Shown here piece by piece: positions 1 to 11,440 of a stretch of DNA of 64,000 nt. A program made the translations under genes and the position numbers. The notes beneath the pieces are model-generated. The model worked only from the letters and a program-made list of their open reading frames with translations, did no database searches and was not told the origin of the DNA. The stretch's first letter is position 1; every line of letters starts with the position of its first letter. Source of the DNA: Boesenbergia rotunda (taxonomy: Eukaryota; Streptophyta; Magnoliopsida; Zingiberales; Zingiberaceae); NCBI GenBank assembly GCA_024364735.1, contig JAGFNQ010005207.1:1-64000 (forward strand), read 5' to 3'.

Positions 1-264
1 CATAAAGTGATAGTTACATATATGTGATATGTAATCGGTATAATTACCTACCTTCATAGCTAAGAAAACTTGATGGCCACAGCATGGTTGCTCTTATCTA
101 TGGTTGGATATCAACCTATTTGGAGATGTTCCTACGATCTCCCGAATTGATAATAAGGGTTATTCAATTTGAAAAATAAATAGGATTTAATTATGTATGT
201 TGATACATTTTTAATCATTCTTCTCACATAACTCAATTTGTATTTCTAGGATAATCACTCGATC
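1..264 (+). other. Copia-1 untranslated leader (3' part)
   Basis: Non-coding leader between the unseen primer site and the gag start. It matches, on the opposite strand, the leader next to the gag start of Copia-2 (about 33252-33520), including a shared stretch around a TATATGTGATATG motif. No reading frame of interest. Confidence 0.75.
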
Positions 265-1039
265 ATGTCTTCTCTAAATTGCGTTCCATTTTGGACACCA
301 ATAAATTGACTGGGCCGAACTACATGGACTGGCTACGAAACCTAAGGATAGTCCTTAAGGCAGAGAAGCTTGCTTATGTCCTTGAAGATCAACTTCCCAC
401 CATCCTCCAGAGAATGCAACTCCAGACCAATTGTTGGCCTATCAGAAACATGTGACCGATTCTGAACTTGCGAGTTGCATCATGCTAGCCTCTATGGTAC
501 CTGAGCTGCAAAAGCAGCATGAGCATATGGATGCTTATACCATCATCTTCCATCTTCATGAGTTGTTTGAAGAGCAGGCGAGATCCGAAAGGTTCGAAGT
601 CTCCAGACTCCTCTTCACCACTAAGATGCAGGAAGGCACTTCTGCCTCGCAGTTTGTGTTAAAGATGTTGGGGTACATTGAGCGACTGAGCGCACTCGGT
701 TTTGCAATGGATCATGAACTAAGTATTGACTTAATTCTGAGTTGTTTGCCCAAGAGTTATTCACAATTTGTGATGAACTATCGGATGAACAAACTAGAGA
801 CCACCATTCCTGAGTTGCTCAACCTGCTGAAGACTGTAGAGCCTTCTGTAAAGCCGGATCAAAAGGCGGTACTGTTAGTTGGTTTCTCGAAGAAAGGTTC
901 TAAGAGGAAGGCCAAGGAACAGAACAAAGGGAAGAAGAAAAAGGCCAAAAGACTGAAAAGAAACCAAAAGGAACTTGCCATCATTGTGGCAAGGAGGGTC
1001 ACTGGCGAAGAAACTGCAAGGTTTATCTTGAGTCCTTGA
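265..1039 (+). pseudogene. gag: Copia-1 gag (broken)
   Basis: Encodes the capsid/nucleocapsid precursor that would package element RNA in cytoplasmic virus-like particles. The start at 265 matches the start of Copia-2 gag at 33251 (minus). After a few codons the frame is lost through one missing T near 276, and again through one missing A near 397. The capsid part reads openly from 431. A third loss, in an A-run near 945, moves the zinc knuckle (CHHCGKEGHWRRNC, CX2CX4HX4C, about 972-1025) out of the capsid frame. It would have been about 260 residues in one frame with the polyprotein. The pieces are clear; only the continuity is broken. Confidence 0.88.
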
Positions 1040-2436
1040 AGAAGAAGGCATCCGATGCTCCATCCTCTTCAGGTATCTTCGTTATTGAATGTCACTCTAT
1101 TTCCTCAAATACCTGGGTACTTGATACTGGGTGTAGCTCACATATATGTAATGACATACAGGGGCTAAGGAATAGAAGAAGACTCGTCAAAGGAGAAGCA
1201 GATTTGCGAGTTGGGAATGGAGCAAAGATTGCTGCTGTTGCCATCGGAACATATTTGCTAAAGCTCCCCACTGGACGTGTCTTAGAATTGGATAATTGTT
1301 ATTTCGTTCCTTCGTTAATAAAGAACATTGTATCTATTTCATGTTTGAATGAAAAGGGTTATCATTTAACTTTTAGTAACAATTGTTGTTACATAACTTT
1401 AAATGGCGTTCTTTATGGGAATGGAACTTTGTGCAATGGTATCTACACGTTAGATTTATCCAGTGACGTTTTCAATATCGAAGTTAGCAACAAACGTGCT
1501 CGAATAGATAATCGAATAGACTCCTACACTTGGCATTGCCGTCTTGGCCATGTTAGCAAGAAACGCATGACCGAATTGCACCGATGTGGAATTCTGGAAT
1601 CATTTGAACCCGGTTCATTTGATACATGCGAATCCTGCTTAAAAGGCAAGATGACCAAATTACCCTTTTCCGGAAAGGGTAATCCAGTGGGAGAATTGCT
1701 TGGTCTAATACATACTGATGTATGTGGACCAATGTCAACTCTTGCACAAGGAGGCTATAGCTACTTCATTACCTTTATCGATGATCACTCACGATTCGGG
1801 TATGTGTTCTTGATGAAACACAAATCTGAAGCTTTTGAGAAATTCAAAGAGTTCAGAAATGAAGTAGAGAAACAGCTTGGCAAAAGTATTAAAATACTTC
1901 GATCCGATCGGGGTGGTGAATACTTAAGTCAAGAGTTTCAAGATTATCTTAGGGACAATGGGATATTGTCTCAATGGACTCCGCCGTATACACCACAGCA
2001 TAATGGTGTATCTGAGAGGCGTAACCGAACCTTGATGGACATGGTTAGGTCTATGATGAATCATGCAACTCTTCCAAAATCCTTTTGGGGCTATGCACTT
2101 AAGACAGCTGTTTACTTGCTAAACAGAGTCCCGACCAAGGTAGTCTCTACTACTCCATATGAGACATGGAATAGTAAGAAACCTCACTTAACTCACCTTA
2201 AGATATGGGGTTGTCCTGCTTATGTGAAGCGGACTGTATCAGACAAATTGGATGCTAAGTCTGATAAATGTCTATTTATTGGATACCCTAAGGAAACGAA
2301 GGGTTACCAATTCTATCATCCCTTGGAACAAAAGGTGTTTGTTTCAAGGCATGCTGTATTTCTAGAAAAGAATTTCTTTTACAAGAAAACAGTGGGAGTG
2401 GCATTGAACTTGATGAAGTTCAAGAAACTCCAATAG
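1036..2436 (+). pseudogene. pol: Copia-1 protease-integrase segment (broken polyprotein)
   Basis: An open stretch of 466 codons holding the aspartic protease and integrase parts of the polyprotein. The protease active site is WVLDTGCSSH near 1117. The integrase N-terminal HHCC zinc domain follows (WHCRLGH, then CESC). The catalytic core has D in IHTDVCGP, D in LRSDRGGEY and E in NGVSERRNRTL, the D-D-E triad that joins cDNA to the host chromosome. The C-terminal GKGYQF-like part follows. The first Met is not a true start: the segment should be continuous with gag. One missing A in a run near 2367 shifts the frame, so the last 24 residues are out-of-frame sequence. Confidence 0.92.
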
Positions 2437-4182
2437 ACATTACAGAGACACCTAGTCTAGACCCACAACCATAATTCATAGTGATGAGCTATCAGTTGAA
2501 CCTAAAACAACACCACCTCTTCGTAGGTCTGATAGGACACGCAATATTCCAGAGAGATACGGATTTCTCGTAAGTGAATCGAACGACGTGTTACTCATAA
2601 GCGATGATGAACCTATCAGTTATGAAGATGTTCTGAAAAATTCAGAAAGGGACAAATGGCTTGAGGCCATGAAGTCGGAAATGGATTCCATGTACGAAAA
2701 TCAAGTATGGGACTTGGTTAACCCACCTGAAGGGATTAAGCCCATAGGGTGCAAGTGGGTTTTCAAGAAGAAAACCGACATGGAAGGTAATGTAGTTACT
2801 TTAAGGCTAGATTAGTGGCAAAAGGATATCGTCAAAAACAAGGAATTGATTATGACGAAACCTATTCGCCAGTAGCTATGCTTAAATCCATTCGGATGCT
2901 CCTAGCCATAGCAGCTCATTATGATTATGAGATATGGCAAATGGATGTGAAAACAGCTTTCCTTAATGGAAACCTGCTTGAGGATGTATACATGATACAA
3001 CCTGAAGGTTTCACATCGGTTGATAAAACCAAAGTATGCAAGCTTCGACGATCCATATATGGACTGAAGCAAGCATCTAGGAGCTGGAACATCCGTTTTG
3101 ATGAGACAATCAAAAAGTTTGATTTCTCACAAAATCCTGACGAACCTTGTGTGTACAAGAAGGTTAGTGGGAGTGCAGTCGTATTCCTAGTATTATATGT
3201 CGATGACATATTACTTATAGGAAACGATATATCAGTCTTACAGACAGTTAAAATTTGGTTGTCCAAAACTTTCTCCATGAAAGACCTGGGAGAAGCAACC
3301 TATATCCTTGGGATTAGAATCTATAGAGATAGATCAAAACGGTTGCTTGGTCTTTCGCAGTCTACATATATAGACCGAGTGCTAAAAAGGTTTAGCATGT
3401 CGGAATCCAAGAAAGGTTACCTTCCCATCAGGCATGGGATCAACCTTTCAAAGTCTATGTGTCCGCGCACAGAAGACGAGAGGATTTGCATGAATAAGAT
3501 TCCCTATGCATCCGCGATAGGATCTATCATGTATGCTATGTTATGTACTAGGCCCGATGTATCGTATGCTTTGAGCGTCACAAGCAGATACCAGTCGGAT
3601 CCAGGAATGGATCATTGGGCGGCTGTCAAGACAATCCTTAAGTACTTAAGAAGAACTAAGGATGTGTTCCTAATATATGGAGAAGGAGATATGGTAATAC
3701 GTGGGTATACAGATGCCAGTTTCCAGACAGATAAGGATGACTCCAAATCGCAGTCTGGATACGTATTTACTTTGAATGGAGGCGCAGTAAGTTGGAAAAG
3801 TTCCAAACAAGACACCGTAGCGGATTCTACCACGGAAGCGGAATATATCGCAGCTTCGGAAGCAGCAAAGGAAGCAGTTTGGATCAAGAAGTTTGTCTCA
3901 GAACTTGGTGTGGTTCCAACCATTGATGAAGCAGTGCCGGTTTACTGCGACAACAATGGAGCTATTGCACAAGCGAAGGAACCAAGGTCTCATCAGCGAT
4001 CCAAACACGTGCTTCGACGCTATCATCTGATCAGAGAGATTATAAGTAGGAATGACATACAAATTGAGAGGGTTCCCACTGAAAGGAATATAGCGGATCC
4101 TTTAACTAAGGCCTTGCCTCAAAGCAAGTTTGAGGGACATGTTAGAGCCTGTGGTATTGGATACCGTAGCGATTGGCATTAG
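2437..4182 (+). pseudogene. pol: Copia-1 reverse transcriptase-RNase H segment (broken polyprotein)
   Basis: The linker 2437-2587 is open only in shifted frames (one missing base near 2473). RT begins at 2588 (NSERDKWLEAMKSEMDSM). Another base is lost near 2798, splitting KAR/LVAKGYRQK. The 455-codon run 2815-4182 carries the RT core with MDVKTAFLNG and the catalytic YVDD near 3197. RNase H follows, with the DASFQTD, TEAEYIA and YCDNNGAIA motifs and the terminal HVRACGIGYRSDWH, stopping with TAG at 4180-4182. These domains copy RNA to cDNA and remove the RNA template. All catalytic residues I looked for are present; only frame continuity is lost. Confidence 0.93.
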
Positions 4183-4196
4183 GCCAAGTGGGAGTT
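4183..4196 (+). promoter_or_regulatory. Copia-1 polypurine tract
   Basis: Purine-rich AAGTGGGAG directly between the pol stop codon and the LTR TG, where plus-strand DNA synthesis is primed. The same sequence, reversed, precedes the Copia-2 3' LTR at 22856-22869. Confidence 0.85.
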
Positions 4197-6470
4197 TGTT
4201 AGTGATATGAGAGAAGTGTCCTAAGGCAATCGCCTTATGATGTAAACATTTATATTAATAAATGATAATTCACTATTTGAGTATACATGTTTTGTGTATT
4301 TGATTGGGATCTTGAACTCATCTACTGAATGTCCGCAATACAATTCACAGCATAAGAGAATTTGTGATGGGATCACAACTAGTGACTATCTCTAAATGTG
4401 CAATTGTGAAGTATTGAAAATATCCCTAGTCGATGAATTGATAAATACGGACACTATCAATTCTGTTGAGACTAGCATGGGTTATTCTCTAATCAGCTGA
4501 TTCTCACTGGCTGGTGACATTGGGATGTCCGGAGATAAACATGGATGCTAGTTAAGGGAACTAGTTCATTGGAGTGACTAGCTGTAAGACTTCATATGGG
4601 AATCTACATGTAGATATGTCAATGAAGTTCTTACTGCAGCTTAAGTGCGATGTTCCTTTGACTTGCGGTGTTCAAGTCATCTTGGTCATGGAGACTTATA
4701 CTTTAACATCTTAAGCAAGCATCTCCAAGGAGGTGTGGACCCAGGATGATTGGGTATAAGCCGAAGTGCCCGAAGATGTTTGAACAGCCTACAAAGGATT
4801 CACCACTCCTTGCGAGGAGATGTATACCCAGGCCTATCCTCGGATTGTTACTTAAAACCTCTGGCCAGAGTATATCATGTTTAAAGTGCGAGTCTCTTAA
4901 ATACATGAGAGTAATTAGAAATCCAAAGGACGAGAAAGACACTACTTGGGCTAGGTGTGACGTAGTCAGCCTAGTGGGGACTGACACATATAGACCGTGT
5001 CCTGAACCATGTGGGTATAAGGTGGTGAAGGGAATGAGGCACGACTCATTAGAGCTACTGAAGGGTTTTAGAATTACTTCTGAGGTCAAACCGTTGATCT
5101 TTCGATTAATTGGGGGTCATGATGTACTACTAGGTGCCACTCATGACCGTTCTATAATTGGTTGATTATAGACAGCCAACATAAATCGAAAGCCTATTTA
5201 GTCACACGCACTACGAGTAATCCGAGGGATTTAAAACAAGTTAAAAATTAGATTTTCCGATCAAGAGAAATAAGTCGAATCTGAGTTAATCAGAGGCGCA
5301 ATGGAAGCTAAAATTGGCTAAGTCTTTTGAAGGCTTATTGGGCGAATTAAATGAGTTTAATTCGCGATGGATGTGGTTTGATTGGTCGGCCAAGGAGGGT
5401 GCCAAACCCCCTTGGTTTGGCCGGCCACTTAAAAGGGAGAAAACCAATTAATTTGGTTTAATTAATAAAATAAATCTAGCGCGATTTGTTTTATAAATTA
5501 TGGATAAATAAATTTGTATAAAGAAATTTATATAAATAAATTTTTAGAAATTTATTTCTTTTTTGGAAATTAAAATAATCCGTGGAATGGTTTATTTTAA
5601 TTTTATAAAATCAATTATGAATTGATTTTTCCATTAAAAGAAAAATTATAAATTTCTTATAAAATTTATTCCATAATTAAAGAAGAGAATTAATTGTTTT
5701 ATTATAAAGTTAGTTATAATAAAACTAGGCCTAACGGAATAATTTATAAGAAAATTTTAAGATAAATTTCTTATGAAAATTAATTCCGTTAATTCAGTTA
5801 AAGAGGAGACTTAGCAAGGGAGAGGTTGCTATATAAAGGAACCAAAGGCTAGCCTTCAATTCCAATCAATTGAGTTGATTAAGAGTTAATCCTCTCCCTC
5901 TCTCTCTCTTATTCTCTTCTCCTTCTCCCTCCCATCTAGGGTCGGCGCCCAACCTAGATCTCCTAGGGCCGGTGCACCTTCATTGTTCTCCAAGGAGTTG
6001 GCGTGAGCAATCTACACCAAGGAGAAGCCAACCAAGAAGAAGAAGAAGCGGATCACATCTCCTTCCTTCTCGGAATTCGATTCCGTTTCTCGGGTGGTTA
6101 GTTTCCTATCTTTTCTCTTGTTCTTCTAGTTGTGTCTTCGGAGAATCTAGTAGTTCTCGTCGGCAAAAAACTCGTGGCTTTGCGAAGTCATCCCGAAGAG
6201 AACTCGGCGTGGACGCGAATAGAGGCGGAGCTTCCAAGGGACGCTACGGTTGGATCTCGTCCCTTACTTCGAGTTACGAGAGGTACTTAGTCAATTAGTT
6301 TACTTTTTCCACAAAGTTTTAATTTATGATTATGTCAACACATCATAAAGTTGCATGCTAGATACGTGGTTAAAATAATTTAGAAAATTATTTTATGCTA
6401 ATTCTTCCGCTGCACGTAAAAATTTAAAATTTTACGAACCCATATCGTTGTCAACATGCACCCGGTCCCA
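4197..6470 (+). repeat. Copia-1 3' LTR (2274 bp)
   Basis: Starts TGTTAGTGATATG right after the polypurine tract and ends GGTCCCA. The sister LTRs at 20622-22855, 35010-37245 and 44401-46705 (all minus) have the same sequence throughout and mostly end in CCCAACA, so this copy has lost or changed its last three bases. It holds a TATA box, a CT-rich leader after it, and GC-rich CTAGGGCCGG repeats. Short frames inside it recur in every LTR copy and are not genes. Confidence 0.93.
5830..5837 (+). promoter_or_regulatory. TATA box of Copia-1 LTR
   Basis: TATATAAA in the middle of the LTR, about 60 bp before a CT-repeat leader. It is conserved in the other Angela LTRs (for example near 35635-35645, minus). 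Likely the U3/R promoter core. Confidence 0.65.
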
Positions 6471-6706
6471 TGAAAATGTATCCCTCTAGGTTGTCTTCAT
6501 GTCATTTTAGAGTCTCTTGAAAATAAATTAAATTTGGTTGTTAAAACTTAAGGTTTGAGTTAATGGATGAAATCTTGGATGCTTGAGTACTACTTGGCTA
6601 TGGATTCTTAATTGATGACTTGAGATGAATTATTTGTACCTAGTGAGAATTAGCCTCATTTTTGTAACACACATATGTTATTGTACTCTAGAACTTGCTT
6701 AGGTTC
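6471..6706 (+). other. Gypsy 3' non-coding sequence between insertions
   Basis: AT-rich DNA with no coding signal. It rejoins 13146 onward once the solo LTR 6707-13140 and its duplicated GGTTC are removed. It is therefore part of the same Athila/Tat-like 3' non-coding region as 13141-15103. Confidence 0.55.
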
Positions 6707-7043
6707 TGTAACGACCCGGAAAATTTTCTCAATATTTTCTTTAAAAATATTGACCATGCCTAGATGGATTCTCGAGGAACGTAGGGACACTAGTGTAAAC
6801 CTTATTATGATGCTCCATGATTTTCGATATAGAATAAGAAGCTAGGTGCTAATAGGCCATACATGGGTTTTTTTTCCGAGTACCATGGTTATTAGTGGAT
6901 TCTAGGTAGAATTTAATATAAATAAAAATGGGTTTTAATTAGGAATATTAGCATGATTATGAGTGGGCCATAGTGGAATTTTCGAAATTAATAAAAAAAT
7001 AAAATAAAAATAAAATAGGAAAAAAAATAATAAAGTGCATGCA

Positions 7044-7108
7044 CCAAGGATTGTACCTTGGACCTATGGTACCACCATGCATGTACTAACCAATTCACCT
7101 AGCAAGGG
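7044..7108 (-). other. tRNA-like A/B-box block, antisense to LTR
   Basis: On the minus strand TAGGTGAATTGG (7090-7101) resembles a tRNA D-arm/A box. GGTACAATCC (7048-7057) sits where other copies have the B-box-like GGTTCAATCC, inside a CCAAGG/CCTTGG stem. The T arm is clear but I could not pair a full acceptor stem, so this is tRNA-derived rather than a tRNA gene. This copy has one B-box change. Confidence 0.55.
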
Positions 7109-7200
7109 AGTGCTAGGAGAGAATGGAGTGGATTTTTGTTAAGGCTAAAGGAAGTGAAGAGTCATAGCATCATGTCTCTTCACTTGCCTCTTTCATCTAG

Positions 7201-7208
7201 TATATAAG
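7201..7208 (+). promoter_or_regulatory. TATA box of solo LTR
   Basis: TATATAAG lies about 130 bp 3' of the tRNA-like block and just before a short CT-rich leader. The placement is the same as in the sister LTRs. Confidence 0.55.
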
Positions 7209-7554
7209 AGGGAGGAATGGATGAGAGAACTTAGCACTTAATCATTTGTCTCTTCACCCACCAAAAAAACTCCTTCTTCCCTTCTTCTTTCTTCTTCTAG
7301 CCGAAACCCACAAGGGTTTCTTTCCCTTGGAAAAACTTCACCAAGGACTCCATCTTGAAGACCTAAGGCTTTCTACAAGGCTACAAGGGCTAAGGAGAAG
7401 TTTGGGGTCAAGGAGGTTTCTTTTTTTACTTTCTATTCAAGGTTTATAAGCAAGATCAAGGAAGGTAAGACCCCCTCACCTGTGGTATGATAGCTTCCAA
7501 GTTGTTTAACATGATAGAAGTTTTTATTGGCACACCATGTTGAGAAATCTATAG

Positions 7555-8010
7555 TTAGGGTTTGTGGAGGTTTCGGCCAAGCAAGGTTTTGGGCTAAAAA
7601 TCATGTTAAAGACCTCTCTTATGTTTTCAAATGTTTACTTATGATAGGATAAGCATAAAAGTATAATTTTGGAAATTTTGTAGCACCCTAAAACCCCATA
7701 GGGTTTCGGCCACCATCAAGGTACCATGGCTAGGTTTAAACTCCAACCCTTCAAGCATGATTAGTATGTTTCCTATGATATCATATGGGTAATAATGGTG
7801 ATTATATGAATTTTCCTATGGGCTTATTACCCTTCTAGGGTTTCAGCCAACACATGGTTTAGGTCTAGGGCTTAGGGTTAGATACAATCAAGGGTTCAAA
7901 TAGTTTTCTATGACATAATAGGTAGTGTATTGGATGTTAATCATGACCTATGTGAATTTTCCATGGACCCATGGTCCTTTAGGGTTTCGGCCAAGTCCCT
8001 AATCTAGGGC
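7555..8010 (+). repeat. Degenerate ~140-bp repeats around TTTCGGCCA
   Basis: Four blocks, each with a version of AGGGTTTCGGCCAA (near 7569, 7703, 7837 and 7979), spaced about 135-145 bp, with diverged sequence between. The same array is seen at 9735-10185 and 24055-24485, and inverted at 30020-30480. Confidence 0.5.
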
Positions 8011-9234
8011 TTGGATTGGGCTAAGATCTCAAGGATGCATGTTTATAAGTTACCATGATGTAAGAACATAGTTAAGCACGATGTAAGGATCTTTATATTA
8101 CTAAAATCTTAGCTTATGTGTTATGTAACATGACCTTGTATGTTAGGTTCTATGTTATGCTTTACTCATGGATATTTAGATCATATACCATGAACATATG
8201 TAATTGATGTAGGAGTATGTTATGTTAAATAGAATGATGCATGTTGAAGGTTAAATGCTTATAATAGATCTATGTGTATGAAGGTCTATGCATGTTCTAT
8301 GATGAATGTCATGTACTTAAGTAGTATGCATCATGTTCATATGTATCTTACCATGCATGCTCTATGATGGATACTAGGATTATGTATGCTAGATGAAATA
8401 TATCATGTATGAATTGCATGTTTATCTATGTACCATGATCATGCAAGCTTTATGAACCAAGATAATGTTTATGCCGGGAGACATGATTATGCATGTATGT
8501 TATATTTTATGAATAAAGAAGATGGATGAAGATGATGTTTATGCCTTAAGTATGAATGATAAGTATAAATGATAAGTATGAATGATGAAGGCATAATGAT
8601 GATATGAAATAAGTATGAATGATGAAATGCCAAGCATGTTTATGTCATGCTTCATGTAACAAGATTATGTTTATGTCCCAAGATATGTCAAGTATGAATG
8701 ATGAAGCATGCATAGTTATTTTACTTTATGATTGGACTTGTACCGGACCGAAGTAAGGGTCCAAGGGATGGGCACCTTAAGAACGCCTCGGTTTTGGACA
8801 ACCGTAGCTGTCCACGGTTTTGGGACTACCGTAGCTATCCAACAGGGATGGGCACCTTAAGAACACCTCGGTTTTTGGAACTACCGTAGCTGTTCCTACC
8901 CTAGTAGGTCGAGACTGTAACGACCCGAAAAATTCTCATAATATTTTCTTTAAAATATTGAGCATGCCTAGATAATTTTCTGATGGACCTAGAAATATTA
9001 ATATAAATTTTAGCCTAGAAATCCATGTTTTCTCATTTAAATTGGGAAAAATAAGCACTAATGGGCTTTATATGGGCTTTCTAGTACCATAATTATTGGT
9101 GAATTTTAGGTAAAAATTAATATAAATATAAAGAGATTTTAATGAGAAATATTAACATAATTATGGGGGAATTTTTAAGGGATTTTCGAAATAATAGAAA
9201 ATAAAATAAAAATAAAAAACAAAAAATAGTGCAT

Positions 9235-9302
9235 GCACCAAGGATTGAACCTTGGACCTCTTGTACAACCATGCATGCTCTAACCAATTCACCTAGCAAG
9301 GG
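9235..9302 (-). other. tRNA-like A/B-box block, antisense to LTR
   Basis: TAGGTGAATTGG (9284-9295) and GGTTCAATCC (9242-9251) on the minus strand, with a 5-bp T-arm stem. Same position and orientation as in the other LTRs of this group. Confidence 0.6.
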
Positions 9303-9395
9303 AGTGCTATGAGGAAATGAAGTGGACTGTGGTTAAGGCTTAGGAAAAATGAAGGGTCATCCACCATGATTCTTCAATTGCCCTCCTTAATGTGT

Positions 9396-9402
9396 TATAA
9401 AG
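9396..9402 (+). promoter_or_regulatory. TATA box of nested solo LTR
   Basis: TATAAAG, directly before the short leader that runs to the donor-like site at 9635. Confidence 0.5.
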
Positions 9403-10469
9403 AGGGGGCTTGGGAGTTACTTTCTTCCTTCCATCAATTCCACCTTTCTTCTTCCTCCTCCCTCACTCTAGACGAAACTTCAAGGAGAGTTTTCCTTTGG
9501 AAAACTTCACAAGAGGGCTTAATCTTCTAGAGCTAAGGGTCATCTACAAGGCTACAAGGGCTAAGGGTGATCAAGGGACAACAAGGTCTTCATCATCTTC
9601 CCTTTTTAAGGTCTAAAAACCAAGATAACCCAAGGTAAGACTCCCTCACCTGTGGTATAATGGTTTTTGAGTTATTTTCATGATACAAGAAATTGTTTGA
9701 ACCATATATGAAGAAACACCAAAGTTAGGGCTACCAAGGGTTTCAGCCACCATAGGTTTCTATGGTTTGGTTTGGATCCAACTCTTTAATATTGTTCCTT
9801 ATGTTTTCTTATGTGGTAAGAGATGTTAATAGGGGTTATGTGAAAGTTTTTACATGATTTAAGGCCCGAGTAACTTTCGGCCAAGATGGGTTTTAGGGCA
9901 AGGGGTTAGGGTTAACTCCAAGCAAGGGTTCAAATGTTTTACTATGGAAGTATATGTAAGTTATAGGATGTAAATTTGTAACTTTATGAATTTATTCATG
10001 TGATGGTGACCCATTAGGGTTTCGGCCAAGGTTCCAAGGTAGGGCTAGGGTTTAGGATTTACTCCAATCATGGGGTTTAATGGCTCCCTATGGTCTTGTA
10101 TGTAATGTATGGGTGTTCTTTTACTTATGGAACCCTTCCTATTGATTGAATGGTGGAGTTTCATGCCAAGGAACTTTCGGCCAACTCCCAAGACTTAGGG
10201 TTTGGGTTAGGTTATGACCACAAGGATGCATGTTTGTAGGGTACTATGATGTATATAGATGTTTAAGTATGTTGGAAGAATGTTTATGCCAATTGAAACC
10301 CTAGCTTATGTGTCATGAATTATATGTTAGGTCACTTGTGATAATGATTCATAAATATTTAGACATGTGCCATGAACCCAAGGAAATGTATCATGTATGA
10401 AAGGACCTAGGCATGTTTTTCCATGTACCATGACCATGCATATTTTTTTTATGAATTAAGATGCTAATT

Positions 10470-10688
10470 ATGAATGTATGCCATGATTTATGAATGATAT
10501 GTATGCATGCCATGATTTATGAATAATATGAATGTATGCCATGATTTATGAATGATATGTATGCATGCCATGATTTATGAATAATATGAATGTATGCCAT
10601 GATTTATGAATGATATGTATGCATGCCATGATTTATGAATAATATGAATGTATGCCATGATTTATGAATGATATGTATGCATGTCATG
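10470..10688 (+). repeat. 58-bp tandem repeat, about 4 copies
   Basis: Alternating ATGCCATGATTTATGAATGA and ATGCCATGATTTATGAATAA half-units give a 58-bp period, with units nearly identical. The inverted homologous array near 29590-29735 is shorter, so copy number varies between LTRs. Confidence 0.85.
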
Positions 10689-11199
10689 TTTATGGATGAA
10701 ATGATGAATGAAGTTAAAGTTCATGCCTTCAAGGCATAATGGTGATATGGAATGAGAATGATGAATGAAAATGAGGTTCATGCCTTCAAGGCATAATGAT
10801 GATGTTAAGCATTAAGAATGAATGAATATGCTATGTATGTTTTGTGAATGAAGAAGCATGTGAAAGTATTTTATTTTAAGAATGGGCTTGTACCGGACCT
10901 AAATAAGGTCTACGGTTCTGGACTACCGATGAAGCTGTCCATGGTTCGGGACTACCGATGAAGCTGTCCTTACCCTAGTAGGTCGAGATTAGCTACCTCG
11001 TATTTACTTAGGGATGCGTGCATATGTTGTATGAATGTGGTACAAGCCACGGCCCAATGAATGTTATGATTATGTTTAAGTATAAAAAAAAAGATATGAT
11101 TTCAAACTAAGCATCACTATGGTATATGCATTTGCTCATGCATCCATCCATGTTATGCATTATGGTTATGATAAGTATGCTTATGCAAAGTATGTTTAT

Positions 11200-11440
11200 G
11201 CAAATGATTTTATTTATGTTCATGCTAGATGATAATGCCATGATTTTATTTATGTTCATGCTAGATGATAATGCCATGATTTTATTTATGTTCATGCTAG
11301 ATGATAATGCCATGATTTTATTTATGTTCATGCTAGATAACAACGCCATGATTTTATTTATGTTCATACTAGATTATGATGCCATGATTTTATTTATGTG
11401 CATGCTAAAATTATGATGCCATGATTTTATCTATGTTTAT
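11200..11440 (+). repeat. 36-bp tandem repeat, about 6 copies
   Basis: Units around GATTTTATTTATGTTCATGC with a 36-bp period, degrading to the right. Because the period is a multiple of three it opens repetitive frames on both strands, which are not genes. The homologous array at 28690-29040 has about nine copies. Confidence 0.85.

Larger units (their letters stand above)
1..6470 (+). mobile_element. Copia-1, Angela-like Ty1/copia element, 5' truncated by window
   Basis: A Ty1/copia retrotransposon in the order gag, protease, integrase, reverse transcriptase, RNase H, polypurine tract, 3' LTR. The integrase-before-RT order is diagnostic of copia. The gag resembles the Angela/BARE lineage and the LTR is about 2.27 kb. 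The 5' LTR and primer site lie left of the window. The coding region is very close to that of the minus-strand element at 20622-37245 but carries seven single-base losses, so it is not autonomous as read. The target-site duplication cannot be checked because the left end is missing. Confidence 0.93.

Noticed and set aside
4703..5165. Open frames of 128 and 139 codons in Copia-1 LTR, with shorter relatives at 22086-22420, 36477-36811 and 46018-46239
   Set aside because: They recur because the LTR recurs. Frames are not preserved between copies and no domain is seen.
9410..9616. 68-codon frame conserved at 30595-30801
   Set aside because: Both are the same place in two copies of one LTR subfamily, so similarity is by descent. 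The frame lies between TATA box and donor-like site and is better read as leader exon than protein.
11107..11416. Long overlapping open frames on both strands with repeated MNINKIMALSS or MILFMFMLDDNA residues
   Set aside because: They are a direct result of a 36-bp tandem repeat whose period is a multiple of three; no start context, no domain.
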